From positions 1 through 44,723 of the forward strand of contig CALVRX010000008.1 in NCBI GenBank assembly GCA_944358815.1: a DNA stretch of 44,723 nt, written 5' to 3'. The stretch comes from an uncultured Bacilli bacterium. Lineage in GTDB: Bacteria > Bacillota_I > Bacilli_A > RF39 > UBA660. Of this stretch, positions 8,546 to 16,121 are shown piece by piece. The notes under the pieces are model-generated. The model was given only the letters and a program-made list of their open reading frames with translations. It did not search any database and was not told the origin of the DNA. The first letter of the stretch is position 1. Every line of letters starts with the position of its first letter. A program made the position numbers and the translations under genes.

Positions 8546-8614
8546 AAAAAAGTCCACATTAGAATGTGAGCCTTTTATTTTTACAATTTGGCTATGTACT
8601 AAAATTATGTGGAC
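8546..8614 (-). terminator. Large structured terminator downstream of secA
   Basis: On the minus strand GTCCACAT (8614-8607) pairs perfectly with ATGTGGAC (8559-8552), which is followed by T6. Inside lies a second small stem AGCC/GGCT. A competing short hairpin CACAT/ATGTG uses the same 3' arm. It starts 76 bases after the secA stop. Confidence 0.7.
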
Positions 8615-8689
8615 AAATTCAATTATTTGGTATTTCTTTTACATTTTTTAATTTAGTTTATTCTTTTGAAAACTTTATTTTATAATGCT

Positions 8690-11188
8690 TTACGCATTTT
8701 TTCCATGACAGTTTTTATATTTTTTTCCAGATCCACATGGACAAGGTTCATTGCGTCCTACTTTTTTTACTCTAATTGGTGTTTGTTTTTTTACTTTTCC
8801 TTTATCTTCGTTTGGAGTTCCTTTAATTACTTGCTCTCTTTCAGTATTTTGTCTAATTTCAGCATTTAATAAATATCTACTAACATTCATATCTATGGTA
8901 GCAAGTAAATTGTCAAACATTGCGTATCCTTCAGCAGTATATGCTTGAAGTGGATTTTCCTGAGCATATTGTCTTAAATAAATTCCTTCACGAAGTAAAC
9001 TCATAGAATTAATGTGTTCCATCCAATGAGTATCAATGACTCTCAAAGTAATTGCCTTTTCAAATTCATTTTTAAGTTCATCTGGAAAATCTTTAATTTT
9101 TTCTTCGTATTCTTCACAAACGTGTTCATAAATTGTTTCAATTAAACTATCTGGATCTAACTGTTCTAAATCGTCTACTGATAAATCATGTTTTAGCAAG
9201 TTTTCATTAACTGTTTCTAATATTTCTGTTACATCCAAACCTGTTAATTTATTACTATCAATTAAATGACTATTCACTATATTTTTAATATGATTTTTGA
9301 AGTGTTCTAGGGTAATGTTATGAATTGAGTCACTATCTAGTATTTGATTACGTTTGCCATAAATTATCATTCTTTGATTATTGATGACATCATCATATTC
9401 TAACAAATGTTTACGGGTATCATAGTTATTTCCTTCAACTCTTTTTTGTGCTGATTCAATTGATTTTGAAAGTGCTTTACTTCTAATAGATAATTCTCCA
9501 TCAAAACCAACTCTTTGAAGTAATGCTTTAGCTCTATCAGTACCAAATCTGACCATTAAGTCATCTTCAAATGATACACAAAACTGAGTCATACCTGGGT
9601 CTCCTTGACGACCAGAACGACCTCTTAATTGGTTATCAATACGTCTTGATTCGTGTCTTTCGGTACCAAGTACACATAAACCGCCTAATTCTTTAACGCC
9701 TTTACCTAATTTGATATCGGTTCCACGACCAGCCATATTAGTAGCTATAGTTACGGCGCCTTTTTCACCAGCTTTAGCAATTATTTCTGCTTCACGAGCG
9801 TTATTTTTAGCATTTAATACTTCATGTGGAATGCCTTCTTTTTTTAGCATTTTACTTAATTTTTCACTATTTTCAACGGCTACAGTACCAACTAAAACTG
9901 GCTGTCCTTTAGCATGTCTTTCTTTAATTTCTTTAACAATAGCTTTATATTTACCTTCAGCTGTAGCAAAAATTAAATCACTATAATCTTGACGAATGAT
10001 AGGCTTATTGGTTGGAATTTGAATAACATACATGTTATAAATTTCTCTAAATTCTTCTTCTTCTGTTTTGGCAGTACCAGTCATACCTGAGATTTTTTTA
10101 TACATTCTAAATAGGTTTTGGAAAGTAATTGTAGCTAATGTTTTTGTTTCTTCATTGATTTGAACACCTTCTTTAGCTTCAATAGCTTGGTGAAGACCTT
10201 CTGAGAAATTTCTACCAGGCATTAAACGTCCAGTAAATTGATCAACTATAACGATTTTGCCATCTTGAATAACATAATCAAAATCTTTTTTCATACTATA
10301 GTTAGCGTGCAGAGCCTGATTGATAAAATGTACTAATGTAGCATGTTCAATATCATATAAATTTTTTACTCCAAAGTATTTTTCAGCTTTTTTAATTCCT
10401 TCTTCATCTAATGATGTAGCTTTTGTTTTTTCATCATAAATATAACCTTCGTTTTCTTTTAAGGTTTTAACAAATTTATCAGCTTGGACATATAGATTAG
10501 CAGATTGCATTCTACCACCAGATATAATTAATGGAGTTCTAGCTTCATCGATTAATACTGAGTCAACTTCATCGATAATAACAAAGTTTAGTGGTCTTTG
10601 AACTCGATCTTCGGCACGAACTACCATGTTATCTCTTAAATAATCAAAACCAATTTCATTATTAGTAGAATACATAATATCACAGTTATAGGCTTCTCTT
10701 TTTTGAGCTTGATTATATTCTCTGTAGTTAATACCTACTGTTAATCCTAAAAATTCATAGATTTTTCCCATCCATACAGCATCACGACCAGCTAAGTATT
10801 CATTGACAGTAATGATATGAACACCATCGCCAGTTAAAGCATTCAGATAGGCTGGAAGAATAGAAGTTAGGGTTTTTCCTTCACCAGTTTTCATTTCAGC
10901 AATGTTACCATAATGAATAGCTAGTCCACCTAGTAATTGTACATAATATGGTTTTTCGCCAATAACACGGTAAGCAGCTTCTCTGGCTACAGCAAATGCT
11001 TCAACTTTAATATCTTCTAATGTTTCACCATTTTTTAATCTTTCTTTAAATTCATTGGTCTTAGCTTTCAATTGTTTGTCAGTTAATTTTGACATTTCTT
11101 CATCTAGACTATCAATTTCATCAGCTATTTTTTTAAATCTTTCTAATTCTTTATATTCATGGTCAAATACTTTTTTTAGAAATTTCAT
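8690..11188 (-). CDS. secA: SecA preprotein translocase ATPase
   Basis: An 832-residue motor that drives unfolded preproteins through SecYEG. Visible motifs are [17 protein letters not shown] (Walker A), [22 protein letters not shown] (Walker B/DEAD), [13 protein letters not shown] and [21 protein letters not shown] (motifs V-VI). The C-terminal metal site [20 protein letters not shown] is complete, which is the zinc site that contacts SecB or ribosomes. The ATG at 11188 has GAAAGG 9 bases upstream; the more distal in-frame starts lie before that site. The gene follows hpf, a common order, but prfB is not downstream here. The leader contains two notable hairpins. Confidence 0.97.
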   Translation of the reverse strand: MKFLKKVFDHEYKELERFKKIADEIDSLDEEMSKLTDKQLKAKTNEFKERLKNGETLEDIKVEAFAVAREAAYRVIGEKPYYVQLLGGLAIHYGNIAEMKTGEGKTLTSILPAYLNALTGDGVHIITVNEYLAGRDAVWMGKIYEFLGLTVGINYREYNQAQKREAYNCDIMYSTNNEIGFDYLRDNMVVRAEDRVQRPLNFVIIDEVDSVLIDEARTPLIISGGRMQSANLYVQADKFVKTLKENEGYIYDEKTKATSLDEEGIKKAEKYFGVKNLYDIEHATLVHFINQALHANYSMKKDFDYVIQDGKIVIVDQFTGRLMPGRNFSEGLHQAIEAKEGVQINEETKTLATITFQNLFRMYKKISGMTGTAKTEEEEFREIYNMYVIQIPTNKPIIRQDYSDLIFATAEGKYKAIVKEIKERHAKGQPVLVGTVAVENSEKLSKMLKKEGIPHEVLNAKNNAREAEIIAKAGEKGAVTIATNMAGRGTDIKLGKGVKELGGLCVLGTERHESRRIDNQLRGRSGRQGDPGMTQFCVSFEDDLMVRFGTDRAKALLQRVGFDGELSIRSKALSKSIESAQKRVEGNNYDTRKHLLEYDDVINNQRMIIYGKRNQILDSDSIHNITLEHFKNHIKNIVNSHLIDSNKLTGLDVTEILETVNENLLKHDLSVDDLEQLDPDSLIETIYEHVCEEYEEKIKDFPDELKNEFEKAITLRVIDTHWMEHINSMSLLREGIYLRQYAQENPLQAYTAEGYAMFDNLLATIDMNVSRYLLNAEIRQNTEREQVIKGTPNEDKGKVKKQTPIRVKKVGRNEPCPCGSGKKYKNCHGKNA

Positions 11189-11214
11189 AATGTTCATCCT
11201 TTCGTCTATATAGT

Positions 11215-11292
11215 ATTTTACCAAAAAAAAGGTAAAATTCATAGAAAAACAGGGTAAAAAGTCGAAATTAATTGAATTTTATACCCTGTTTT
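11215..11292 (-). promoter_or_regulatory. secA leader: terminator-like hairpin plus second palindrome
   Basis: On the minus strand AAAACAGGGTA (11292-11282) pairs with TACCCTGTTTT (11256-11246), which ends in T5: a terminator-like hairpin 58 bases before the secA ATG. Directly downstream is a perfect palindrome ATTTTACC-T8-GGTAAAAT (11238-11215). The GGTAAAA arm can also pair with the TTTTACC of the first hairpin, so the two are potentially exclusive. It may be a second hpf terminator or a secA attenuator. Confidence 0.5.
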
Positions 11293-11314
11293 ATTTGTTA
11301 TTGGTGATAATACA

Positions 11315-11340
11315 TGAGAAAAATCGCTTTTAGCGATTAT
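11315..11340 (-). terminator. Intrinsic terminator of hpf
   Basis: On the minus strand AATCGCT / AGCGATT with loop AAAA is followed by TTTTTC. It overlaps the hpf stop codon. Confidence 0.8.
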
Positions 11341-11869
11341 TTCTCTTTGATTAAACCGTAGTTTCCATCTTCTCTTTTATATATAACTTCAATATCTCCA
11401 GTTTTTGAATTTCTGAAAATAAAGAATGTATGATCAATTAAATTCATTTGTAAAATGGCTTCGTCTTCACTCATAGGTTTAAGTTCAACACTTTTACGTT
11501 TTACGATTTTACTTTTATCGTCTTCTGTTTTTTCAACCTTGAAATCAGTAACAAAACCATTAAATTTGTCTTTGATAACTTTTTTACTCATTCTCGTTTT
11601 GTTTTTTCTAATTTGTCTTTCTAATTTGTCGATGATTAAATCAATAGCAGCGAAAGGGTCTTTGTGACTTTCTTCTGCTCTTAAAATGATTTTTTTAACA
11701 GGTATAGTTACTTCGACTTTATAGTTTGGTTCTACCGTTCTAATAACGACGGTCGCAGTAAAGTCTTCTCCCTCATTAAAGTATTTATCGAGCTTTGAAA
11801 GCTTTTTTCTGTATGTTCTTTGAGGTCATCTGTGACTTTTACTTTTTTGCCACGAATTATATATTTCAT
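11337..11869 (-). pseudogene. hpf: Long-form ribosome hibernation promoting factor, frameshifted as sequenced
   Basis: Long HPF dimerises 70S ribosomes in stationary phase. The N-terminal domain starts at the ATG at 11869 (MKYIIRGKKVKVTDDLKEHT) but changes frame in a run of six A (plus strand T6 at 11803-11808). With one extra A the frame continues as EKKLSKLDKYFNEGEDFTA through DPFAAIDLIIDKLERQIRK into the C-terminal domain (PMSEDEAILQMNLIDHTFFIFRN, EVIYKREDGNYGLI), giving 177 residues, the normal length. All the rest is intact. The shift is probably a homopolymer sequencing error, or else a recent mutation or slippage site. GGTGATG precedes the start. Confidence 0.88.
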
Positions 11870-11951
11870 ATCATCACCTTCCACTTACATTATATCATAA
11901 TTTTGATGGGATTTATATGATATTGTATGGGAAATTATGTGTTTTAGGCAG

Positions 11952-11976
11952 AAAAAAACTACACTAGTGCAGTTTT
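11952..11976 (-). terminator. Intrinsic terminator of the cold-shock gene
   Basis: On the minus strand AAACTGCAC / GTGTAGTTT (one mismatch) around TA is followed by T-rich sequence. It overlaps the end of the coding region. Confidence 0.7.
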
Positions 11977-12171
11977 TATTTCAACAACGTTTTTTGCTTG
12001 CAAGCCTTTGTCTGTTCTGACTAAATCGAATTCAACATACTGACCTTCAACTAATGTCTTATAGCCAGGTGTAAGAATTGCTGAATAGTGGACGAATATA
12101 TCTTCTTTATCGTTGTATTCTATAAAGCCAAAACCTTTTTCATTGTTGAACCATTTTACTTTGCCTTTCAC
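11959..12171 (-). CDS. Cold-shock protein (CspA family)
   Basis: A 70-residue cold-shock domain protein, an RNA chaperone. RNP1 is KGFGFI (residues 12-17), RNP2 is DIFVHYS, and the N-terminal [11 protein letters not shown] is typical. Compared with the usual AIQ after VHYS it has [21 protein letters not shown], a slightly longer loop. The ATG is preceded by AGAAGGGAG. The AT-rich sequence upstream (12172-12300) is probably its 5' leader. Confidence 0.95.
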   Translation of the reverse strand: MKGKVKWFNNEKGFGFIEYNDKEDIFVHYSAILTPGYKTLVEGQYVEFDLVRTDKGLQAKNVVEIKTALV

Positions 12172-12511
12172 ATTTACATCTCCCTTCTAGTAAATCTCTT
12201 ACAATACCAGTATAAAGTAAATTTAATATCTTTGCAATTAAAACTGTATTGCTTTTTCCGACAAAATTTTTACTACATAAACTTATAAAATAATGTGCAC
12301 AAGTACTACATCGACGATTTTAATTTTACACAAATTTGAGTTGCATTTTTAGAAATATGTTTGAATGAAGGTAAATTTTGACTGAATGCTAACAAGTGTC
12401 ATTAGTAAAATACTTTTTTATCAAAATTGTAATATTATTTATCATTAAAACAAATTTACTATTTTTCGAAAAATTTTGCGGTATTATTTTTATTGTAAAG
12501 AGGAGCAGTAT
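12172..12511. other. Divergent intergenic region between the cold-shock gene and agrB
   Basis: This 340-base gap holds the leader of the cold-shock gene (roughly 12172-12300, minus strand) and the agrB control region with the direct repeats at 12362-12388. I see no further open frame with a ribosome site. Confidence 0.6.
12362..12388 (+). promoter_or_regulatory. Direct repeats upstream of agrB, candidate AgrA (LytTR) operator
   Basis: TGAATG occurs at 12362-12367 and again at 12383-12388, exactly 21 bases apart, each followed by a loosely similar A-rich extension (AAGGTAA, CTAACAA). LytTR regulators such as AgrA typically bind two direct half-sites about 21 bases apart, on one face of the DNA, next to a poor -35. 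A TAAAAT box follows at about 12405. The link to the response regulator at 14674-15375 is inferred. Confidence 0.45.
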
Positions 12512-13111
12512 ATGAAAGAAGTTTTTATTAATAGTTCTATGAATATTATTAAAAAATATTATCCTGATTATTCTGATATAAAACTGGCAGAATTGAAATA
12601 TGGATTATTAGGATTATATTTATTAATAACTAAGTCTATTATTATTTTTGGAATTGCTTTTTTCTTAGGAATTTTTAAAGAACTACTGATCTTTACAATT
12701 ATTTATAATATTTTAAGGGCAGTATCGTTTGGAATACATGCACCAAAGAGTTGGATATGTTTGGTATCTTCTGCATTGATATTTCTTGTATCCACTTATT
12801 TAAGTACTTTTATTGTAATGCCTATTAATGTGAAAATAATTTTAGGAATAATTGGTATTATGATAATATGCAAATATAGTCCAGCTGATACGGCAAAAAG
12901 GCCTATTGTTAGTCCAAAAAGAAGATTATTTTATAAAATAGCATCTACTATTATTGCATTTGTATTTTTGATTTGTTCTATTATTATAAATAATAATTTT
13001 TTAGCTAATACGTTTATTTTATCAATTTTAATACAATGTATTATGATTAGTCCTGTAACTTATAAGCTGGCAGGTGAATCATACGATAACTATAAAAGTT
13101 ATCAACCATAA
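12512..13111 (+). CDS. agrB: AgrB, membrane cysteine protease that processes the autoinducer peptide
   Basis: A 199-residue integral membrane protein with five to six hydrophobic segments. The catalytic pair is His76 in SFGIHAPKS and Cys83 in WICL, the same seven-residue spacing as His77/Cys84 of S. aureus AgrB. A cytoplasmic basic loop KYSPADTAKRPIVSPKRR also fits the family. AgrB removes the AgrD tail and forms the (thio)lactone ring. The ATG at 12512 has GAGGAG 7 bases upstream; an earlier in-frame ATG at 12476 lacks a site. agrD follows 55 bases downstream on the same strand. Confidence 0.93.
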   Translation: MKEVFINSSMNIIKKYYPDYSDIKLAELKYGLLGLYLLITKSIIIFGIAFFLGIFKELLIFTIIYNILRAVSFGIHAPKSWICLVSSALIFLVSTYLSTFIVMPINVKIILGIIGIMIICKYSPADTAKRPIVSPKRRLFYKIASTIIAFVFLICSIIINNNFLANTFILSILIQCIMISPVTYKLAGESYDNYKSYQP

Positions 13112-13166
13112 TTGATGGTTTAAATTTTTATAATTTAAACATAGATAAAAAGAAAGGGGTATGTTT

Positions 13167-13286
13167 ATGAATTTTGTTGCATCATTATTATCTGCACTAG
13201 GCAATATGTTTGCTGGTTCTGCTAGCAATGCTTGTATTGGCTGGTGGATTGATGAACCTGAATGTCCAAAAAGTTTAATTAAATAA
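13167..13286 (+). CDS. agrD: AgrD-type cyclic autoinducer propeptide (39 residues)
   Basis: This short gene encodes the quorum-sensing signal precursor. The N-terminal amphipathic part is MNFVASLLSALGNMFAGSAS, the signal core is NACIGWWI with ring cysteine Cys23, and the recognition tail is DEPECPKSLIK, matching the DExExPKSL-type AgrD tail. By alignment with known AgrD the ring would be CIGWW or CIGWWI with a short exocyclic tail. The ATG at 13167 has AAAGGGG 7 bases upstream; an in-frame ATG at 13161 is too close. The tail has an extra Cys33. It ends 15 bases before a shared terminator. Confidence 0.9.
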   Translation: MNFVASLLSALGNMFAGSASNACIGWWIDEPECPKSLIK

Positions 13287-13300
13287 AACCAAAAACAATA

Positions 13301-13329
13301 AAAACGTCATTTTATATAAGTGGCGTTTT
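13301..13329. terminator. Bidirectional terminator between agrBD and the convergent agrCA-like genes
   Basis: Stem AAAACGTCA / TGGCGTTTT (one G-U pair) with an 11-base loop. T8 follows on the plus strand and TTTTT on the minus strand. Confidence 0.85.
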
Positions 13330-13343
13330 TTTTTGATAAAATT

Positions 13344-14672
13344 TTAAATTTTTATTTTAAGAGTTTGTGTAAATGTATCATTAGTTATGCTTTTTTCATT
13401 TATAAGTTTATTAGGTTCTTCATTTAAAATATTATTAACTAATGTTAATCCATAGCCATGACCTTTGCCTTTGGTTGTATATTTAATATTTGTAATTTTA
13501 TCAATATCTAAATTGCCTTTAAAATTATTTGTTATATTGATACATAAATATTTATTCAAAATATATAGTTCTATTACAATTTCTCTTTTTCTTAATTTTC
13601 TGACTGCATCAATAGCATTATCTAAAAATACACCTAATATTTTACAGATTTTTAAAACTAAATCTTCATCTAAATTAATTAAATCAGTAGTTCTAACATC
13701 TCTTGAAATAATAAGATTATGTTTGATTTTTAATTTATCCATTAAACATAATTTAGAATATATGGTAGCCCTTAATCCGCCTTCCGGTATTTTAGATGTT
13801 TGTTTCATGATTTTATCATTATCTTTTATTTTATTGTCTACTAATGTATCTATATATTTAATAACATTTTCTTTATTATTTTTGTCTTTAAGCATATTTC
13901 TAATAGTCAAAAATTCATTTTTATTTTCGTGGGTATCTACTCTAAATTTGTCAATCATAACTTCATATTCTTTTAAACTAGATATACTATTTTCATATTT
14001 ATTATTAATTTTTTCTAATTCTCCTTGTTTTATAATGTATCTTGTTACTGTAAAGATAAACAAACATATAACAATCATATTTATGATTAAGACATATATT
14101 GGATTCCATCTTAAGTAACTAGAGCATGTAGAGAAAATAGCTAATAATATAAAGAAAATTGAGTAAATTGTTATCCATTTATTTTTGGATTTATTTGAAT
14201 ATTTAATCAATAAACGAGACCGCGAAAATATTTTAACTACATTAAATATGATAAATGCAATAACTGCAATAATAATGTTTATTGTTATACCATTATATAC
14301 TGTTGTATACAAAACTGTATTATCTTTTGTTATAAGTGCAGAGTATAACAGTGCAAATATTAATTCAGAAACAATTAAAACCACACTAGAAATCATTACA
14401 CTTGTAATAGAAAGTTTTATAGATTTACTTAACAAAAAATAGTTTATACAAATTAACCCTATTACATTAATAATTAATCTTAATGATTCAAATGGTATAA
14501 ATTGCTTTAATGGTAAAAATAGTGCAATGGATAAAATAATTATAGCAATCTTGCATTTATTTTCTTTTAAATTCATATTTATATTTATTAATTTTATCCA
14601 AGCATATGTGTAAAAGCTTCCAACAAATAAACTTCCTATAAAATAATTTAAGAAAGTATAAAATGTTGTCAT
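13344..14672 (-). CDS. agrC: AgrC-like receptor histidine kinase (GHKL/HPK10 type)
   Basis: A 442-residue protein. About six membrane segments fill residues 1-212 and would form the peptide sensor. The cytoplasmic part has the phospho-acceptor His248 in THENKNEFLTIRNML, the N-box FLDNAIDA (Asn352) and the G-box GKGHGYGL (402-409), all typical of AgrC. It starts one base after the response regulator stop, so the two are translationally coupled. The order RR then HK on the opposite strand to agrBD differs from staphylococcal agrBDCA. Activation by the local AgrD product is inferred from context. Confidence 0.9.
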   Translation of the reverse strand: MTTFYTFLNYFIGSLFVGSFYTYAWIKLININMNLKENKCKIAIIILSIALFLPLKQFIPFESLRLIINVIGLICINYFLLSKSIKLSITSVMISSVVLIVSELIFALLYSALITKDNTVLYTTVYNGITINIIIAVIAFIIFNVVKIFSRSRLLIKYSNKSKNKWITIYSIFFILLAIFSTCSSYLRWNPIYVLIINMIVICLFIFTVTRYIIKQGELEKINNKYENSISSLKEYEVMIDKFRVDTHENKNEFLTIRNMLKDKNNKENVIKYIDTLVDNKIKDNDKIMKQTSKIPEGGLRATIYSKLCLMDKLKIKHNLIISRDVRTTDLINLDEDLVLKICKILGVFLDNAIDAVRKLRKREIVIELYILNKYLCINITNNFKGNLDIDKITNIKYTTKGKGHGYGLTLVNNILNEEPNKLINEKSITNDTFTQTLKIKI

Positions 14673-14673
14673 C

Positions 14674-15375
14674 TTAAATCAACTCCTTATCAAATCTGGT
14701 AGAAATTAAGTCAGATGTCATTCCATTATCAAAAACAACTCTTTTTTGCGATTTGCTAAAACTAAGGATGCGTTTAGTATTCATAATACACGCACGATGA
14801 GTTTTGACAAAGTTATCATTAAGCATAGCTTTTAATTCATTTAAGGTTTTTCCTACTTTAAATTCATTATAATCAGTAACAATAATACATTTCCTATCAA
14901 CGCTATCTCTGGTTATATATAAAATATCATCTTGTGGTATCGTATATACTACACCATTATCTTTAAATCTTACGATACTTTTGATTTTAAACATTTTTAA
15001 TGCTTTATCTATAGAATTGAATAATCTTTTTTCACAATTATCAAATTTATTGATATACGATAAAAATAGGAAGTCATTTTTTATAACAACATGTCCTAAT
15101 TCTTGATGACCTGTTAAAAATATTAAAACACTATCTACATCTTTCATTCTAATAATTCTAGCAATATCAATACCTGATTTACTAGGTGTTTCTATGTCTA
15201 AAATATATACTTTAAATGGCAGTTTAGATTCCACTATTTGCATAAATTGTTTATTATAATCTTCAAATATATGAATTTTATATTCTAGTTTATTTTTCAT
15301 CATATATGTGTCGATAACTTTTTCAACCATTTCACGATATTTTTTTGCATCATCACATACAATAAAATTTATCAT
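14674..15375 (-). CDS. agrA: AgrA-like LytTR response regulator
   Basis: A 233-residue regulator. The receiver domain (1-125) has acidic Asp8/Asp9, phospho-acceptor Asp60 in VYILDIETP, Thr88 in FLTGH and Lys110. The LytTR DNA-binding domain occupies about 135-230 (DILYITRDSVDRKCIIV, FVKTHRACIMNTKRI). The ATG at 15375 is chosen because AAGG lies 8 bases upstream; the ATG at 15396 has no ribosome site. It heads a two-gene transcript with the kinase. The candidate target is the direct repeat pair before agrB. Confidence 0.9.
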   Translation of the reverse strand: MINFIVCDDAKKYREMVEKVIDTYMMKNKLEYKIHIFEDYNKQFMQIVESKLPFKVYILDIETPSKSGIDIARIIRMKDVDSVLIFLTGHQELGHVVIKNDFLFLSYINKFDNCEKRLFNSIDKALKMFKIKSIVRFKDNGVVYTIPQDDILYITRDSVDRKCIIVTDYNEFKVGKTLNELKAMLNDNFVKTHRACIMNTKRILSFSKSQKRVVFDNGMTSDLISTRFDKELI

Positions 15376-15460
15376 AAATATTACCTTGCCTCTCATAATA
15401 TAACGTTTTTTGTTATTATTTCCTATGTAAATATATCACATTTTTTAGAATTATACAATA

Positions 15461-15494
15461 AAAAAAGGTAACTTTTTTACAAGTTACTTTTTTT
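15461..15494. terminator. Terminator between the lipoprotein gene and agrA
   Basis: GTAACTT / AAGTTAC with a 6-base loop, flanked by A6 and T7, works in both directions. It separates the ATPase/lipoprotein transcript from the agr regulator pair. Confidence 0.88.
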
Positions 15495-15503
15495 ATGTTT
15501 TTT

Positions 15504-16070
15504 TTATTTTGTATTACGCTTAGATTGAATTTCATCCCATAATTCGGAGCCTTTTTCTTTTAAGGTGTCAAGGGAATCTAAACCTTTGGCTGCAGTATCT
15601 GTAAACCATTCTTTAAAGCGGTTTTTATAATCTGGAACTAATTCATTAATGGTATTATCTAAAGAAGTTAAAGCGTTTTTAGCATTTTGTTTTCCTTCAT
15701 CGCTTAGTTCACTGAATGTTACGCCATCTATTTCGGCGCCATTAAAGATAAAATCACTTAATACTTGAAAATTATCCATAGCTTTACCTAATTCATTTTG
15801 AACTTCTTCACTATTAGCAGCTTCGGTAGCACTATTTTTTAATTTGTCAGCGCCATCTAACATAATGCTAATAGCAGATTCAGCAACAGTGTCTTTTTCT
15901 CGTTGAGATTGTAAATATTCATCTATTTTATCAGTGGAATCATTATTTTGAGTAATTTCAGTATTGTTATTTTCTGGTACTTTATCTGCTTGACAGCCAA
16001 TTAGGCTAGTAGCAATAGCAAAGCCAAAAATAGCAGTTAATCCTTTCATACGATATAATTTATTTTTCAT
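15504..16070 (-). CDS. Putative lipoprotein, unknown function
   Basis: A 188-residue protein with a signal peptide ending in the lipobox LIGC (Cys26), so it should be lipid-anchored on the outer face of the membrane. The mature part is acidic and helical (e.g. EEVQNELGKAMDNFQVLSDF, LDSLDTLKEKGSELWDEIQ). I recognise no domain. The ATG at 16070 follows AAGAAG by 8 bases. It starts 52 bases after the P-type ATPase on the same strand, with no terminator between, and ends in a terminator. A shared transcript with the ATPase is likely but a functional link is unproven. Confidence 0.75.
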   Translation of the reverse strand: MKNKLYRMKGLTAIFGFAIATSLIGCQADKVPENNNTEITQNNDSTDKIDEYLQSQREKDTVAESAISIMLDGADKLKNSATEAANSEEVQNELGKAMDNFQVLSDFIFNGAEIDGVTFSELSDEGKQNAKNALTSLDNTINELVPDYKNRFKEWFTDTAAKGLDSLDTLKEKGSELWDEIQSKRNTK

Positions 16071-16121
16071 TGGTATCACTTCTTTCGCTTATATTATAGC
16101 AAATACATAGAAAAAAGCAAA

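Noticed and set aside
8666-10000. Plus-strand open frames inside secA, and similar long antisense frames in agrC, the P-type ATPase, clpB and addA
   Set aside because: They lie opposite strongly conserved proteins, lack ribosome sites and have compositions expected of antisense frames in AT-rich genes.
11337-11591. Reading the C-terminal HPF domain as a separate short gene
   Set aside because: The sequence immediately upstream encodes the matching N-terminal domain in another frame, and one inserted A in a homopolymer joins them into a normal-length HPF.
13161-13169. The ATG at 13161 as agrD start
   Set aside because: It lies one base after the GGGG of the ribosome site; the in-frame ATG at 13167 has normal spacing.
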